Below are positions 43,489 through 51,452 of a stretch of DNA of 64,000 nt, one piece after another (the first letter of the stretch is position 1; each line of letters begins with the position of its first letter). Origin of the DNA: an uncultured Clostridia bacterium. Its GTDB lineage: Bacteria; Bacillota; Clostridia; Christensenellales; Aristaeellaceae. The translations under genes and the position numbers were made by a program. The notes below the pieces were generated by a model. That model searched no databases, was not told the DNA's origin, and worked only from the letters and a program-made list of their open reading frames with translations. The DNA is taken from NCBI GenBank assembly GCA_937894675.1, contig CALCQO010000023.1:62001-126000 (forward strand), read 5' to 3'.

Positions 43489-45441
43489 TTATGATTTCAC
43501 GATAAATGTGTCCGGGCGGTAGAAGTCAGCATGCTTGCTGATGTATTCGCGGCGGGGATCCACTTTGTCTCCCATGAGGATGGTAATCAAACGGTCCGCC
43601 TGGGCGCCGTCCTCGATTGTGACGCGCAGCAGCTTTCTGGTTTGGGGGTTCATGGTTGTTTCCCAGAGCTGCTCCGGGTTCATTTCCCCAAGCCCTTTAT
43701 AACGCTGGATGGTGTAATTCTTGGTTTTCGGCGTGATTTTGGCCAGTTCCTTGTCATCATAAGCATAGGTCACCTTGTTGCCCTGCTTGATCTGGTACAA
43801 AGGCGGCATCCCGATGTAGACATGCCCGTTGGCGATCAGCTCCCTCATGTAGCGGAAGAAAAATGTCAGCAGGATGGCGCGGATATGGGCGCCGTCCTGG
43901 TCCGCGTCGGAGAGGATGATTACCTTATGGTACTTCAGGTTGTCCAGGGTAAAGGATTCATCGATATTGGTGCCAAGGGCGGTGATGATGGAGCGGAACT
44001 CCTCATTATTCAGCACCTGGTCCAACCGCTTTTTTTCTACATTCAAAGGCTTACCCCGCAGCGGCAGGATTGCCTGAAAACGGCGGTCCCTGCCCTGCTT
44101 GGCGCTGCCGCCGGCGCTGTCGCCTTCTACAATCAGCAGCTCATTTTCTTTGGGGTTGCGCCCGGTGCAGCTGGACAGTTTGCCAACCAAAGGCGCGGCC
44201 TCCAATTCGTTCTTGGCGCGAGCCACCTCCCGGGCTTTGCGCGCAGCTTCCCTGACCTTGGCGGCTTTGACGGCCTTTTCCACGATGACCCCGGCCAGTT
44301 CGCTGTTGTTCAGGTTCTCCAGGTACGCAGTCAGCCCCTGGGTAACGATGGCTTCAATGGCGGGACGAACCTCGGTGTTGCCCAGCCGCCCTTTGGTTTG
44401 GCCTTCAAACTGCGGGTTTTTCACTTTTACTGTCAGGATGGCGGTCAGCCCCTCGCGGAAATCCTCCCCGGACAGGTTGTTGTCCTTTTCCTTCAGCGCG
44501 CCAATGCGCCTGGCATAGTCGTTGAGCACCTTGGTCATCCCCGCGCGGAAGCCGGTCTCATGGGTGCCGCCCTCCCCGGTGGGGATGCTGTTCACATAGG
44601 AGAAAACTGATTCTGTGTACGCGTCCGTGTACTGCATGGCGACTTCACAGATGGTGTCGTCCTTTGAGCCGGAAATCATAATGGGGTTGTCGTGCAGTAC
44701 CTTTTTATCCGCATTCAGATAGGTGACATAATCAACGATGCCGCCCTCATAATAAAAATCCTCGGCGATTTTTTCCTCGCCGCTTGTGCGCTCATCGGTG
44801 AAGTAAATATGGGTCGCTTTGTTCAGGTAGGCAAGTTCCCTCAGGCGGCGGGACACAATCTCCGCATTGAACTGGGTATCCTCGAACACGGTTTCATCAG
44901 GCAGAAAGCGCACCAGGGTCCCTCGTTTTCTGGTGTTGCCGATTTTTACAAGCCCGCCTACCGCCTGACCCGCGTGTATTTTGTTATCCTTTTTATCATA
45001 AATGCTCTCAAAACGCATCTGCCAGTGCTCCCAATCCCGGAAGCTGTCCACCACCATCCATTTAGACAAGGCATTGACAACCGAGGCGCCTACACCATGC
45101 AGGCCGCCGGAATAGCTGTAGCTGCCGTGGCCGAATTTTCCGCCCGCGTGCAGATGGGTATAGATAACCTGCAGCCCCGGGATGCCCAGGGTGGGATGGG
45201 TATCAATGGGCACGCCGCGGCCATTATCCCACACACTGCAGGAACCGTCCTTGTGCAGCGTGATGGAAATTTCTGTCGCGTAGCCGTTGGCGGCCTCGTC
45301 AATTCCATTATCAACAATTTCCCATAAAAGGTGATGCAGCCCTTTGGTACCGGTGGTGCCGATGTACATCCCCGGCCGCATCCTGACAGCATCCAGGCCT
45401 TCCAATACCTGAATGTTCTCTGCCGTGTAGTTTTGTGCCAT
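43489..45441 (-). CDS. Type IIA DNA topoisomerase subunit B (GyrB/ParE family)
   Basis: 650 aa from ATG 45441 (AAGGAG 8 nt before). GHKL ATPase motifs (EIVDNGIDEA, GRGVPIDTHP, SGGLHGVGASVVNALS) and the TOPRIM motifs EGDSAGGSAKQGRDRRFQAI and DADQDG are intact. Provides ATP binding and DNA gate. Adjacent to subunit A with 9 nt gap. At 650 aa it lacks the insert of large gyrB forms. Confidence 0.93.
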   Translation of the reverse strand: MAQNYTAENIQVLEGLDAVRMRPGMYIGTTGTKGLHHLLWEIVDNGIDEAANGYATEISITLHKDGSCSVWDNGRGVPIDTHPTLGIPGLQVIYTHLHAGGKFGHGSYSYSGGLHGVGASVVNALSKWMVVDSFRDWEHWQMRFESIYDKKDNKIHAGQAVGGLVKIGNTRKRGTLVRFLPDETVFEDTQFNAEIVSRRLRELAYLNKATHIYFTDERTSGEEKIAEDFYYEGGIVDYVTYLNADKKVLHDNPIMISGSKDDTICEVAMQYTDAYTESVFSYVNSIPTGEGGTHETGFRAGMTKVLNDYARRIGALKEKDNNLSGEDFREGLTAILTVKVKNPQFEGQTKGRLGNTEVRPAIEAIVTQGLTAYLENLNNSELAGVIVEKAVKAAKVREAARKAREVARAKNELEAAPLVGKLSSCTGRNPKENELLIVEGDSAGGSAKQGRDRRFQAILPLRGKPLNVEKKRLDQVLNNEEFRSIITALGTNIDESFTLDNLKYHKVIILSDADQDGAHIRAILLTFFFRYMRELIANGHVYIGMPPLYQIKQGNKVTYAYDDKELAKITPKTKNYTIQRYKGLGEMNPEQLWETTMNPQTRKLLRVTIEDGAQADRLITILMGDKVDPRREYISKHADFYRPDTFIVKS

Positions 45442-45487
45442 TCCCTGCACTCCTTAAAAATCGGCAGCTCTTTATGCGGTCATTCCA

Positions 45488-45516
45488 TTGCATAAAATAA
45501 GCTTCCGTAATATGAT
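45488..45516 (+). promoter_or_regulatory. Promoter of the 2H phosphoesterase gene
   Basis: TTGCAT (45488-45493), 17-nt spacer, TATGAT (45511-45516); overlaps the opposing promoter for the topoisomerase run. Confidence 0.5.
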
Positions 45517-45518
45517 AT

Positions 45519-45547
45519 AGTATAACATACCGCAAAAAACAGTACAA
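45519..45547 (-). promoter_or_regulatory. Promoter of the topoisomerase–dnaB run
   Basis: TTGTAC (45542-45547), 17-nt spacer, TATACT (45519-45524) with extended -10 TGT, on the minus strand. Confidence 0.75.
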
Positions 45548-45565
45548 TCGAAACAGGAGAAGTGC

Positions 45566-46084
45566 ATGGATATCAGCGTCATCTGGATACCTGAGACAAG
45601 CGCGGGGGAGAGACTGATCGAAATCAGAAAACCGCTGGCAGCCCATGCTGGTGCCAGCCCGGGGTACTACCCCCATCTGACATTGGGTGTCTATTATGAT
45701 GTCCCTTTCGAGCCGCTGAATGCCTACACCCGCAAGTTCGCCATGCGCATCCACCAGTTCTCCGTGCGCTACACCAAGCTTGTCCAGTTAACCCCTGCAA
45801 TCCTCGCGCTGGAGGTGGAGAACAAGGGGGCGGTGCAGAGCTATTACGCTGAATACCATAAAGAATTTGAGGAATACGCCGACGAGTGGACCCATAAAGG
45901 CGAAGGCAAATATCTGCCCCACAGCACCCTGCTGTATCTGGAAAAGCCCGAAGACCGGAACCATCTTGCGGACGCGGATACTGGGTTTGAGCCTTTTGAC
46001 GCGAAAATCGTAAAAGTACAGTTGTCCAGATTCTATGAGGAGGGGCGATATGAAATACTCTCCTCCTACGATTTGGATGAGTGA
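45566..46084 (+). CDS. 2H phosphoesterase-like protein (2'-5' RNA ligase / LigT family)
   Basis: 172 aa from ATG 45566 with AGGAG 6 nt upstream. Two HxTx motifs, PHLTLG (about residue 36) and PHSTLLY (about residue 125), are the hallmark of the 2H superfamily (RNA cyclic phosphodiesterases or 2'-5' ligase-like). Cytosolic, no signal. Substrate uncertain. It is convergent with the second ABC gene and overlaps its end by 19 nt. Confidence 0.8.
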   Translation: MDISVIWIPETSAGERLIEIRKPLAAHAGASPGYYPHLTLGVYYDVPFEPLNAYTRKFAMRIHQFSVRYTKLVQLTPAILALEVENKGAVQSYYAEYHKEFEEYADEWTHKGEGKYLPHSTLLYLEKPEDRNHLADADTGFEPFDAKIVKVQLSRFYEEGRYEILSSYDLDE

Positions 46085-47913
46085 TCCTTTTCGTCCAGCA
46101 CTGCCTTTGCCTGCTCTTCCATAAACTGATTGGTGTACAGATTGAAATATTGGCCGCGTTTTGCCATCAGCTCCTGATGGGTGCCGCTTTCCGCGGTTTC
46201 CCCGTCGCTGATAACCAGAATGCGGTCTGCATTGCGTATGGTGCTTAACCGGTGGGCAATGATAAAGCTGGTTCTGCCTTCCAAGGTTTTCTCAATCGCG
46301 TGCTGAATCAGCGCTTCTGTCTGCGTGTCAACTGAGGAGGTTGCCTCATCCAGAACAAAGATGCGCGGGTTGCTCAGAATTGCCCGGGCGAACGAAATTA
46401 ATTGTTTTTCGCCGGTGGACAGGCGGTTGCCGGATTCCCCCACATCGGTGTCGTACCCATTTTCCAGCGAGAGGATAAAGTTTTCCGCGCTGACAAGCCG
46501 GGCAGCCGCGTACACTTCGTCATCGGAAGCCTGCGGCCGGGCATAGCGGATATTATCCCTAATGGTGCCGGAAAACAGATGAGGATCCTGCAGAACATAT
46601 CCTAAATTACTTTGCAGCCATAGTTGGCTGCGCTTTTTATAATCCGTCCCGTCAATCTCAATGGTGCCTTCCGTCGGCTCATAGAAACGGCAGAGCAGGT
46701 TGACAATGGTGCTTTTGCCCGCGCCGGTTGGCCCGACCAAAGCGATAGTTTCACCCGCCTTCACATCCAGGTGAAAGTTTTTCAGCACCGTTTCCCCGTC
46801 TTTGTACTTGAAGGAAACATTGTCAAACCTGACATCCCCGGTGATGGGAGGCCAGTTTTCCTTCTTGGGGTGGAAACTGTCGCCAAAGGTGCTGATGACT
46901 TCCGGGGTATCCTTGATGTCCGATTCTGTTTCCAGCATGCTCACCACGCGCTCCGCGGCAGCCTGCATGCGCTGCATTTCCGACAGGGTGGCCGCAATGT
47001 TGTGGATGGGTTCGAAGATGCTCAAAGAATAGTTGAAGAAAGCGGTGATGGTGCCCAACGTCATGATGCCACGCAGCACCAAACCGCTGCCCTCCGTCAG
47101 CACGAACGCGGTCGCGATGGAACTGATGGAAATAACAAGGGGCAGATAAATGGAGGACAGGACTGCTGCCCTGATGGAGATGGTTTTCATGGTACTGCTG
47201 ATTTCCTGAAATTCCCGGCTGTTCATTTCTTCGCGCACCAGGGTCTTCGTTGTTTTCGCGCCCATGATGCCCTCATTGAAGGCGCTGGTTATTCTGCTGT
47301 TCGTCTTGCGCACTTCCCGGTGACTTTTCAATATTCTCTTCTGAAAGTAGAAGGAAACAACCGCCAGCGGAGGAACAACCAGCAGAATCATCAGGGTCAA
47401 GCGCCAGTCAATCAGCAGCATGGAGATGATGCTGGCCAGCAGGTACACAACCGCCCAGACCATGTCTACCAGCCCCCAGCCGAAGGCTTCGCCCAGGTTT
47501 CGGGCGTCGCTGGTCATCCTGCTCATCAGATAGCCCACGGGCATGCGGTCATAGTAGGAGAAAGGGAGCTCCTGCAGCTTTTTAAATCCCTCCCGCCGGA
47601 TGGTGTAGCCCATGCCGTTGTCCACCTGCCCGGCTTTCAGGATAAAGAAATAGATGGAGATGACCTGCACCACCAACAAAAGGGCGTAAAACAGCAGAAA
47701 ACCGGTTAATCCTTCCAAGGTTCGCGGCACGACAAAATTGTCGATGCCGTACCTGGTCATCAGAGGCATCACCACGTCGCTGACAGCCAGCATGGTCATG
47801 GACAGGGCGATTACCAGGAACTTGCCTTTGAATGCCGCGCCGTACCCCAGCAGTTTTCTCCATGTGCCCAAATTAATATGTTTAGAAAAATCCTGTTCTT
47901 CCTGATATTGCAT
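46066..47913 (-). CDS. ABC exporter half, canonical Walker B but altered signature
   Basis: 615 aa, membrane domain of six helices then nucleotide-binding domain. Walker A GPTGAGKSTIVNLL and Walker B VLDEATSSVD with catalytic Glu are intact, but the ABC signature reads LSTGE rather than LSGGQ. It starts 9 nt after the partner gene, in the same transcript. Heterodimeric multidrug/peptide exporter of the BmrCD/LmrCD type is the likely assignment; the transported substrate is unknown. Confidence 0.88.
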   Translation of the reverse strand: MQYQEEQDFSKHINLGTWRKLLGYGAAFKGKFLVIALSMTMLAVSDVVMPLMTRYGIDNFVVPRTLEGLTGFLLFYALLLVVQVISIYFFILKAGQVDNGMGYTIRREGFKKLQELPFSYYDRMPVGYLMSRMTSDARNLGEAFGWGLVDMVWAVVYLLASIISMLLIDWRLTLMILLVVPPLAVVSFYFQKRILKSHREVRKTNSRITSAFNEGIMGAKTTKTLVREEMNSREFQEISSTMKTISIRAAVLSSIYLPLVISISSIATAFVLTEGSGLVLRGIMTLGTITAFFNYSLSIFEPIHNIAATLSEMQRMQAAAERVVSMLETESDIKDTPEVISTFGDSFHPKKENWPPITGDVRFDNVSFKYKDGETVLKNFHLDVKAGETIALVGPTGAGKSTIVNLLCRFYEPTEGTIEIDGTDYKKRSQLWLQSNLGYVLQDPHLFSGTIRDNIRYARPQASDDEVYAAARLVSAENFILSLENGYDTDVGESGNRLSTGEKQLISFARAILSNPRIFVLDEATSSVDTQTEALIQHAIEKTLEGRTSFIIAHRLSTIRNADRILVISDGETAESGTHQELMAKRGQYFNLYTNQFMEEQAKAVLDEKDHSSKS

Positions 47914-47922
47914 GGCTGCTCC

Positions 47923-49743
47923 TTATTCGCTCACATGGTCCGCGTCCAGCGCGCTTCCCTTTTGAATGGCGTAAATTCGGGCGTACAAGCCGTCCTGCTC
48001 AATGAGCTCAGCATGGGTGCCCTTTTGGGTTACCGCGCCCCGCTCGATAACAAAGATGATGTCCGCCTGGCTGAGGGTGCTGATGCGGTGGCTGATGATG
48101 ATGGTAGTAATATTCCTGCTGCGTTCCTGAAGGGAACGGCGGATAGCGTTGTCCGTCTGGGTATCGACAGCGGAAAGGGAATCATCAAAGATAAGGATGT
48201 CATTCTCTTTCATCAGGGTTCGGGCGATAGCGATGCGCTGCTTTTGCCCGCCGGAAAGGGTTACGCCCCGCTCGCCAACCAGGGTGTCATAGCCTTTTTC
48301 GCTCTGCTGGATAAAGTCATAAGCCGAGGCGTCCCGCACAGCCCGGTCTATATCCCGCTGGGCGGCGCTTCTGACAGCGATAGACACATTGTCCCTAATG
48401 GTTTTGCTGTACAGGAAGGGTTCCTGTAGAACGAGCCCGATGCGGCTGCGCAGATGCTTTCTGTCGATGTTCTCCAGGGGGATGCCGCCGATGGTGATGC
48501 GGCCGTTGCTTGGCTCATACAGCCGCTGCAGCAAATGCAGCAGCGTGCTCTTGCCTGAGCCGGTGGCGCCCAGGATGGCGACTGTCTGCCCGCTTGGGAT
48601 GGTCAGGCTGATATGGTTCAAAACGCCTTCCTTGTCCTCATAGCCAAAGGAAACGTCCTGAAACTCGATATCTCCCTGGAGGGAGGGTTTGATTGCTTCG
48701 GGTTCTTCCGGTTCGGAAGGTGTATTGAGCACCTGGGTAATCCTGTCCAGCGCGACCAGGCTACGGCCCGCGTCTGACAGAATGCGCCCCAGTTGGCGGG
48801 TAGGCCCCATCAGCATACCGGAATAGGTAATCAGAATCACCATATCGCCAACCGTGATGCGTCCGTAATAGGCTTCGGTAATGCAAATACCGATAATAAT
48901 CAATGTCTGAATGGCGCTGAACAAGTCGCCGCTTGTCCAGTACAGCGCGTCCAGCGGGGCGGTCTTCATGCCTGCCTGGTGATGGGCGTTATTGACCTTT
49001 TCAAATTTTGCTACCTCTTCCTGCTGCTGCCCGAATGCCCGCACTACCCGAATGCCCGTCAGATTCTCCTGCAGCACGGTGCTCATTTTCCCTTCAGCTT
49101 CTTCCCAATTCTGGTAGGCTTTGATGACCACATTGAAGAAACGCCAGGAAAAAATCAGCATAAAGGGAAGGGGAATCATGCTGATTATGGTTATTTTGCT
49201 GTTCACCGGCATCATAAGCGCCAGGGCAAGAACAATCATGAAGAAGGAGTTGAAAACGCTCATCAGCTGCACATTTAAGAAACGGCGGACGGTTTCCACA
49301 TCTGAGGTGCAGCGCTGAATCAGGTCGCCCGTTACAACATTGACATGGTAGCCAAAGGGGAGGGACTGAATGTGGTCGTACAATCTGTCCCTTAAATGTT
49401 TCGCGGAATCCTCGGAAGCGTAGGCGCACCAAATCCCCTTGAAATAGGAGAAGGCGCCTTTGATAATCTGGATAATGACCAGCGCCAGCCCGAACATCCA
49501 AAGATTGCTAAGCACATTATCCTTGCTGCCTAAAAGGGCTTGTATGGCGTTGTTGATGTAGGCGGGGAACCGCGAGGGCATATCGCCCAAATAATAATCA
49601 AACAGCTCTGCGAGCATGGCAGGGGTGATGAATCCGATGAGAACGTTGATGATGGTGGCGATGGCCGCCCCCAGAAACATAGCCCAGTGGCGCTTGATTA
49701 AAGCCCATAGGGGCGCAATTGAAACTTTTTTCTTTTCCTGCAT
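47923..49743 (-). CDS. ABC exporter half with degenerate Walker B
   Basis: 606 aa, exporter fold as its partner. Walker A GATGSGKSTLLHLL and signature LSGGQKQ are canonical, but Walker B ends FDDSLSAVD, with Asp replacing the catalytic Glu. Together with the altered signature of the partner this places both defects in one composite ATP site, as in known heterodimeric exporters with one degenerate site. ATG 49743 follows GGAGATAGT. Expression appears to be governed by the leader peptide and terminator upstream. Confidence 0.9.
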   Translation of the reverse strand: MQEKKKVSIAPLWALIKRHWAMFLGAAIATIINVLIGFITPAMLAELFDYYLGDMPSRFPAYINNAIQALLGSKDNVLSNLWMFGLALVIIQIIKGAFSYFKGIWCAYASEDSAKHLRDRLYDHIQSLPFGYHVNVVTGDLIQRCTSDVETVRRFLNVQLMSVFNSFFMIVLALALMMPVNSKITIISMIPLPFMLIFSWRFFNVVIKAYQNWEEAEGKMSTVLQENLTGIRVVRAFGQQQEEVAKFEKVNNAHHQAGMKTAPLDALYWTSGDLFSAIQTLIIIGICITEAYYGRITVGDMVILITYSGMLMGPTRQLGRILSDAGRSLVALDRITQVLNTPSEPEEPEAIKPSLQGDIEFQDVSFGYEDKEGVLNHISLTIPSGQTVAILGATGSGKSTLLHLLQRLYEPSNGRITIGGIPLENIDRKHLRSRIGLVLQEPFLYSKTIRDNVSIAVRSAAQRDIDRAVRDASAYDFIQQSEKGYDTLVGERGVTLSGGQKQRIAIARTLMKENDILIFDDSLSAVDTQTDNAIRRSLQERSRNITTIIISHRISTLSQADIIFVIERGAVTQKGTHAELIEQDGLYARIYAIQKGSALDADHVSE

Positions 49744-49765
49744 ACTATCTCCGATGATACTTTCA

Positions 49766-49799
49766 CAAAATAAGAGCCTTCAACGCAAGCTGAAGGCTC
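49766..49799 (-). terminator. Attenuator terminator ahead of the ABC exporter genes
   Basis: On the minus strand GAGCCTTCA (49799-49791) pairs with TGAAGGCTC (49782-49774), 8-nt loop, then TTATTTT. It lies after a leader peptide and 23 nt upstream of the exporter start codon. Confidence 0.88.
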
Positions 49800-49817
49800 G
49801 TGATTGCTTGGAGTGAA

Positions 49818-49874
49818 TCACGCACACATCGGGCTGCGTCTTATTGTAGTTGAAAAATGGATTACCTGATACAT
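49818..49874 (-). CDS. Leader peptide upstream of the ABC exporter (attenuation)
   Basis: An 18-residue open frame MYQVIHFSTTIRRSPMCA with an ideal ribosome site (AAAGGAGG, 7 nt before ATG 49874) and a strong promoter. It is followed by a 7-bp hairpin over its stop codon (49799-49822) and then the terminator. In B. subtilis the exporter bmrCD is preceded by the leader bmrB and is switched on by ribosome-stalling antibiotics; the layout is the same here, though no sequence similarity is claimed. Confidence 0.75.
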   Translation of the reverse strand: MYQVIHFSTTIRRSPMCA

Positions 49875-49905
49875 GCCGCAGCCTCCTTTCGGTGATGGTG
49901 TATGC

Positions 49906-49935
49906 ATTCTACCGTACTCATACAGAGATTGTCAA
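49906..49935 (-). promoter_or_regulatory. Promoter of the leader–ABC exporter transcript
   Basis: Consensus TTGACA (49930-49935), 18-nt spacer, TAGAAT (49906-49911) on the minus strand. Confidence 0.85.
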
Positions 49936-49968
49936 TTCACATTGAACCATTTGGATAAAATTAGATAA

Positions 49969-51243
49969 TTACCAGCTGGCTCCCATCGCCCGCTCAACGG
50001 CGTTTTGGTGGGTGCCGTCCAACTTGTTTGTCTCATGGGTTTTGCTCTTATAGAAATGGATGCAGAAATGGCCTTCGTAGTTGTTGCCGCTGATGGTGTC
50101 ATCCCCATGGGGCATGGAGGTGATGGAGGCGGCGTATACCTGCCCATTGTATTTAATCAGCACCGGCCTGCGGCTCCAGCTCCAGGATCCGCCCACGGCA
50201 TCCTTGAAGGAAGCTGTGCTGTCGGAATTCAGGGGCTCTGCGTCCAGGTGGTTGTAACCGGACCAGCGTTTTGCGGAGAAGGTCTTCCCGGAGTAAATGT
50301 CCTTGACGGTAAAAATCGCACCTTTGGGAATGATGGTAGAGCCGCCGTTGAACCAGTCCAGCCGCTTGGTTGGGAGGGTATAATTCGCCGCGTTTTTGCC
50401 GAACAGTTTTTTAATGGTGCCGTTGCCCGCCACGCCGTCCGCGTCCAAGCCGACGCTTTTCTGATACTTGGTTACAGCGTCAATGGTCTTATCCCCATAT
50501 TTCCCATCGATGGGGGACTTGTAATAGCCTTTGATTTTCAGCGCCTGCTGCAGGGCAATGACATGCTTGCCGCTGTTATTGGGCTTAGTGGTGTTGGGGA
50601 CATCAATCTGGGAAATGCTGGCAATGCCCTTCATCTTTGGATCGTCCTGAACGGATGTTTCCTTTACCCCGCCAAAGAGTTTGGTGAGGGTGGCATAGTC
50701 TACCTTGCCGGTGACTTCCAGCTTGTACTTCTCCTGATATTTTTTCAGCGCGTCCCGGGTCTGGTTGCCGAATTTGCCGTCCACTAGGCCGCTGTAGCAC
50801 TTCTTCAGCTGCAGAGCGCGCTGGAGCTTCTCTACATCTTCACCCGACGCGCCGTAGCGCACATATCCGGGAGGATCCCCCAGAGCTCTGATGGAGCTTG
50901 CCTTGGCGTACTTGCTGTTGCTGACAATTTCATCGGTTTTCTCCAGTTTTCTTACAGCGGAAGAGGACAAATCAACGAACTTCTTCATGATGTATCCCTC
51001 TTTGCTGTCAAACCGGGCTTTGTAAAAATCACCCTGTATGCCAAGAACAGCCACTTTGGTATTCAGTTTCAGAAGCGCGTGATAATCCGAATCGGTGTTG
51101 GCTTTCATACGGAAGAACACCTTATCCTTATTGATTTTCCCCGTGTATGTTTCGGCCGCATGCATAGTTGGCATGTAGCTGAACATCATGATAAACAGGG
51201 ATAATACGCAAAGCAGTTTCTTCATCGGATGCTGTTTCAACAT
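49969..51243 (-). CDS. Secreted SH3 / double peptidoglycan-binding protein
   Basis: 424 aa from ATG 51243 (AGGAGG 5 nt before). Signal peptide (Met-Lys-rich, hydrophobic core, cut near MHA|AET), an SH3-like domain (about residues 35-85), two PG_binding_1 domains (with DGKFGNQT and DGKYGDKT segments), and a C-terminal ~130-residue domain with H-G-D-D and H-x-H-rich stretches. It should bind cell-wall glycan outside the cell. The C-terminal domain may be catalytic; no family assigned. Confidence 0.78.
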   Translation of the reverse strand: MLKQHPMKKLLCVLSLFIMMFSYMPTMHAAETYTGKINKDKVFFRMKANTDSDYHALLKLNTKVAVLGIQGDFYKARFDSKEGYIMKKFVDLSSSAVRKLEKTDEIVSNSKYAKASSIRALGDPPGYVRYGASGEDVEKLQRALQLKKCYSGLVDGKFGNQTRDALKKYQEKYKLEVTGKVDYATLTKLFGGVKETSVQDDPKMKGIASISQIDVPNTTKPNNSGKHVIALQQALKIKGYYKSPIDGKYGDKTIDAVTKYQKSVGLDADGVAGNGTIKKLFGKNAANYTLPTKRLDWFNGGSTIIPKGAIFTVKDIYSGKTFSAKRWSGYNHLDAEPLNSDSTASFKDAVGGSWSWSRRPVLIKYNGQVYAASITSMPHGDDTISGNNYEGHFCIHFYKSKTHETNKLDGTHQNAVERAMGASW

Positions 51244-51289
51244 GGTAACCTCCTGGTTGAACAAAAGTAGCAGCAGTTATGATAAAAAC

Positions 51290-51318
51290 AATATATTACA
51301 AAAATGTTAAAATTGCAA
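51290..51318 (-). promoter_or_regulatory. Promoter of the peptidoglycan-binding protein gene
   Basis: TTGCAA (51313-51318), 17-nt spacer, TATATT (51290-51295) on the minus strand. Confidence 0.6.
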
Positions 51319-51392
51319 CCCATAATTTTAATAAATTCAATCTGTCCGTAACATGTAGGGTAAAAACAGAGGACAATGGGCGGCTTTATGCG

Positions 51393-51421
51393 TAGACGCC
51401 TTATAAAACTCGTGCTATACT
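51393..51421 (+). promoter_or_regulatory. Promoter of the FAD dehydrogenase operon
   Basis: TAGACG (51393-51398), 17-nt spacer, TATACT (51416-51421) with extended -10 TGC. Confidence 0.55.
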
Positions 51422-51452
51422 GATTCGGAAAAAGATCCGAAGGGGATTAAGC

